Assembly (NCBI GenBank): GCA_029945625.1
Contig: JAQSCW010000010.1
Location: forward strand, 1 to 64,000
DNA from: a bacterium
GTDB taxonomy: Bacteria > Bacteroidota > Bacteroidia > B-17B0 > Aurantibacillaceae
Direction of reading: 5' to 3'
Length of the DNA stretch: 64,000 bases
The notes beneath the pieces are model-generated. The model was not told the DNA's origin. It made no database searches and worked only from the letters and a program-made list of their open reading frames with translations. Below, one piece after another: positions 63,826 to 64,000 of the stretch (position 1 is the stretch's first letter; each line of letters starts with the position of its first letter). A program made the translations under genes and the position numbers.

Positions 63826-64000
63826 ATGTCGAAAAAACCATCAAAAGGCGGAGCGCCGGCACTAGACATGACACCCATGGTGGATCTGGCTTTTCTTCTG
63901 GTTACATTTTTTATGTTAACAGCTTCCTTTCGCATGGCTGAGCCTGTAACTGTTGATCCACCCTCTTCCATAGGGCAAGTGGATTTGCCTGACAATAACA
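63826..64000 (+). CDS. exbD: ExbD/TolR family biopolymer transport protein (5' part)
   Basis: Truncated by the window end; 58 complete codons are present. The sequence reads MSKKPSKGGAPALDMTPMVDLAFLLVTFFMLTASF in pieces: a short cytoplasmic tail with DMTPMVDLAF, then one transmembrane helix holding the proton-conducting aspartate (D20 in PMVDLAF), typical of ExbD. It pairs with the preceding exbB to energise TonB-dependent transport. No ATG other than 63826 fits the family start. Confidence 0.9.
   Translation, partial: MSKKPSKGGAPALDMTPMVDLAFLLVTFFMLTASFRMAEPVTVDPPSSIGQVDLPDNN

Overview
The window is a stretch of core chromosome from a member of the Bacteroidota with moderate to low G+C. Several independent signs agree. 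Secreted proteins carry type IX secretion (T9SS) type A and type B C-terminal sorting domains, and a PorT-like gene is present. Promoters follow the Bacteroidota TTTG-N19-TAnnTTTG pattern. Shine-Dalgarno sequences are largely absent and TTG starts are frequent. The uppS-bamA-ompH order, a futalosine-pathway mqnC and a Kup transporter also fit. I cannot place it below phylum/class. I see no phage, insertion sequence, CRISPR array, rRNA or tRNA.

Layout. 1-4.3 kb: two tandem paralogous M1 metallopeptidases with T9SS tails. 4.4-12.9 kb: heme synthesis (hemE), a repeat element of a kind I recall from many Bacteroidota, and envelope genes (amidase and an LptD-like protein divergent; panD, a flippase-like protein and rfaE2 as one operon; porT). 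12.9-21.4 kb: an FAD-dependent oxidoreductase, trpS, homogentisate dioxygenase, trhO, a small-protein/nucleotidyltransferase pair divergent from threonine dehydrogenase, and an Mrp ATPase. 21.4-28.4 kb: two small paralogous lipoproteins, an ECF sigma factor overlapping an anti-sigma-like/trypsin-like protease fusion, tyrS and rpoN. 28.5-36.9 kb: a T9SS cargo protein, polA flanked by two broken genes, glutaminyl cyclase and cysS. 37-42.4 kb: the operon uppS-bamA-ompH-ompH-ompH. 43.2-50 kb: a SAM-I riboswitch with terminator controlling a full-length metH, then purH. 50-64 kb: kup, two T9SS cargo proteins, an RsmB-like methyltransferase, rhodanese, cysQ, mqnC, exbB and the start of exbD.

How it fits together. 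Much of the window serves the outer envelope: LPS heptose activation, LPS assembly, barrel insertion with Skp-like chaperones, undecaprenyl diphosphate synthesis, peptidoglycan hydrolysis, T9SS and its cargo, and TonB-system energisation. Methionine synthase is the one gene with a clear riboswitch.

The most interesting non-coding or structural signals are these: the S-box with terminator and antiterminator ending at the metH start codon; the two-hairpin repeat after hemE; a 140-bp nested inverted repeat between trpS and hmgA; a near-perfect 18-bp palindrome that contains back-to-back -7 boxes for two divergent genes; a perfect 16-bp palindrome inside the promoter of a T9SS cargo gene; and a gene split by a single in-frame TAG next to polA. 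All functional calls come from reading motifs by eye; no database search was run.
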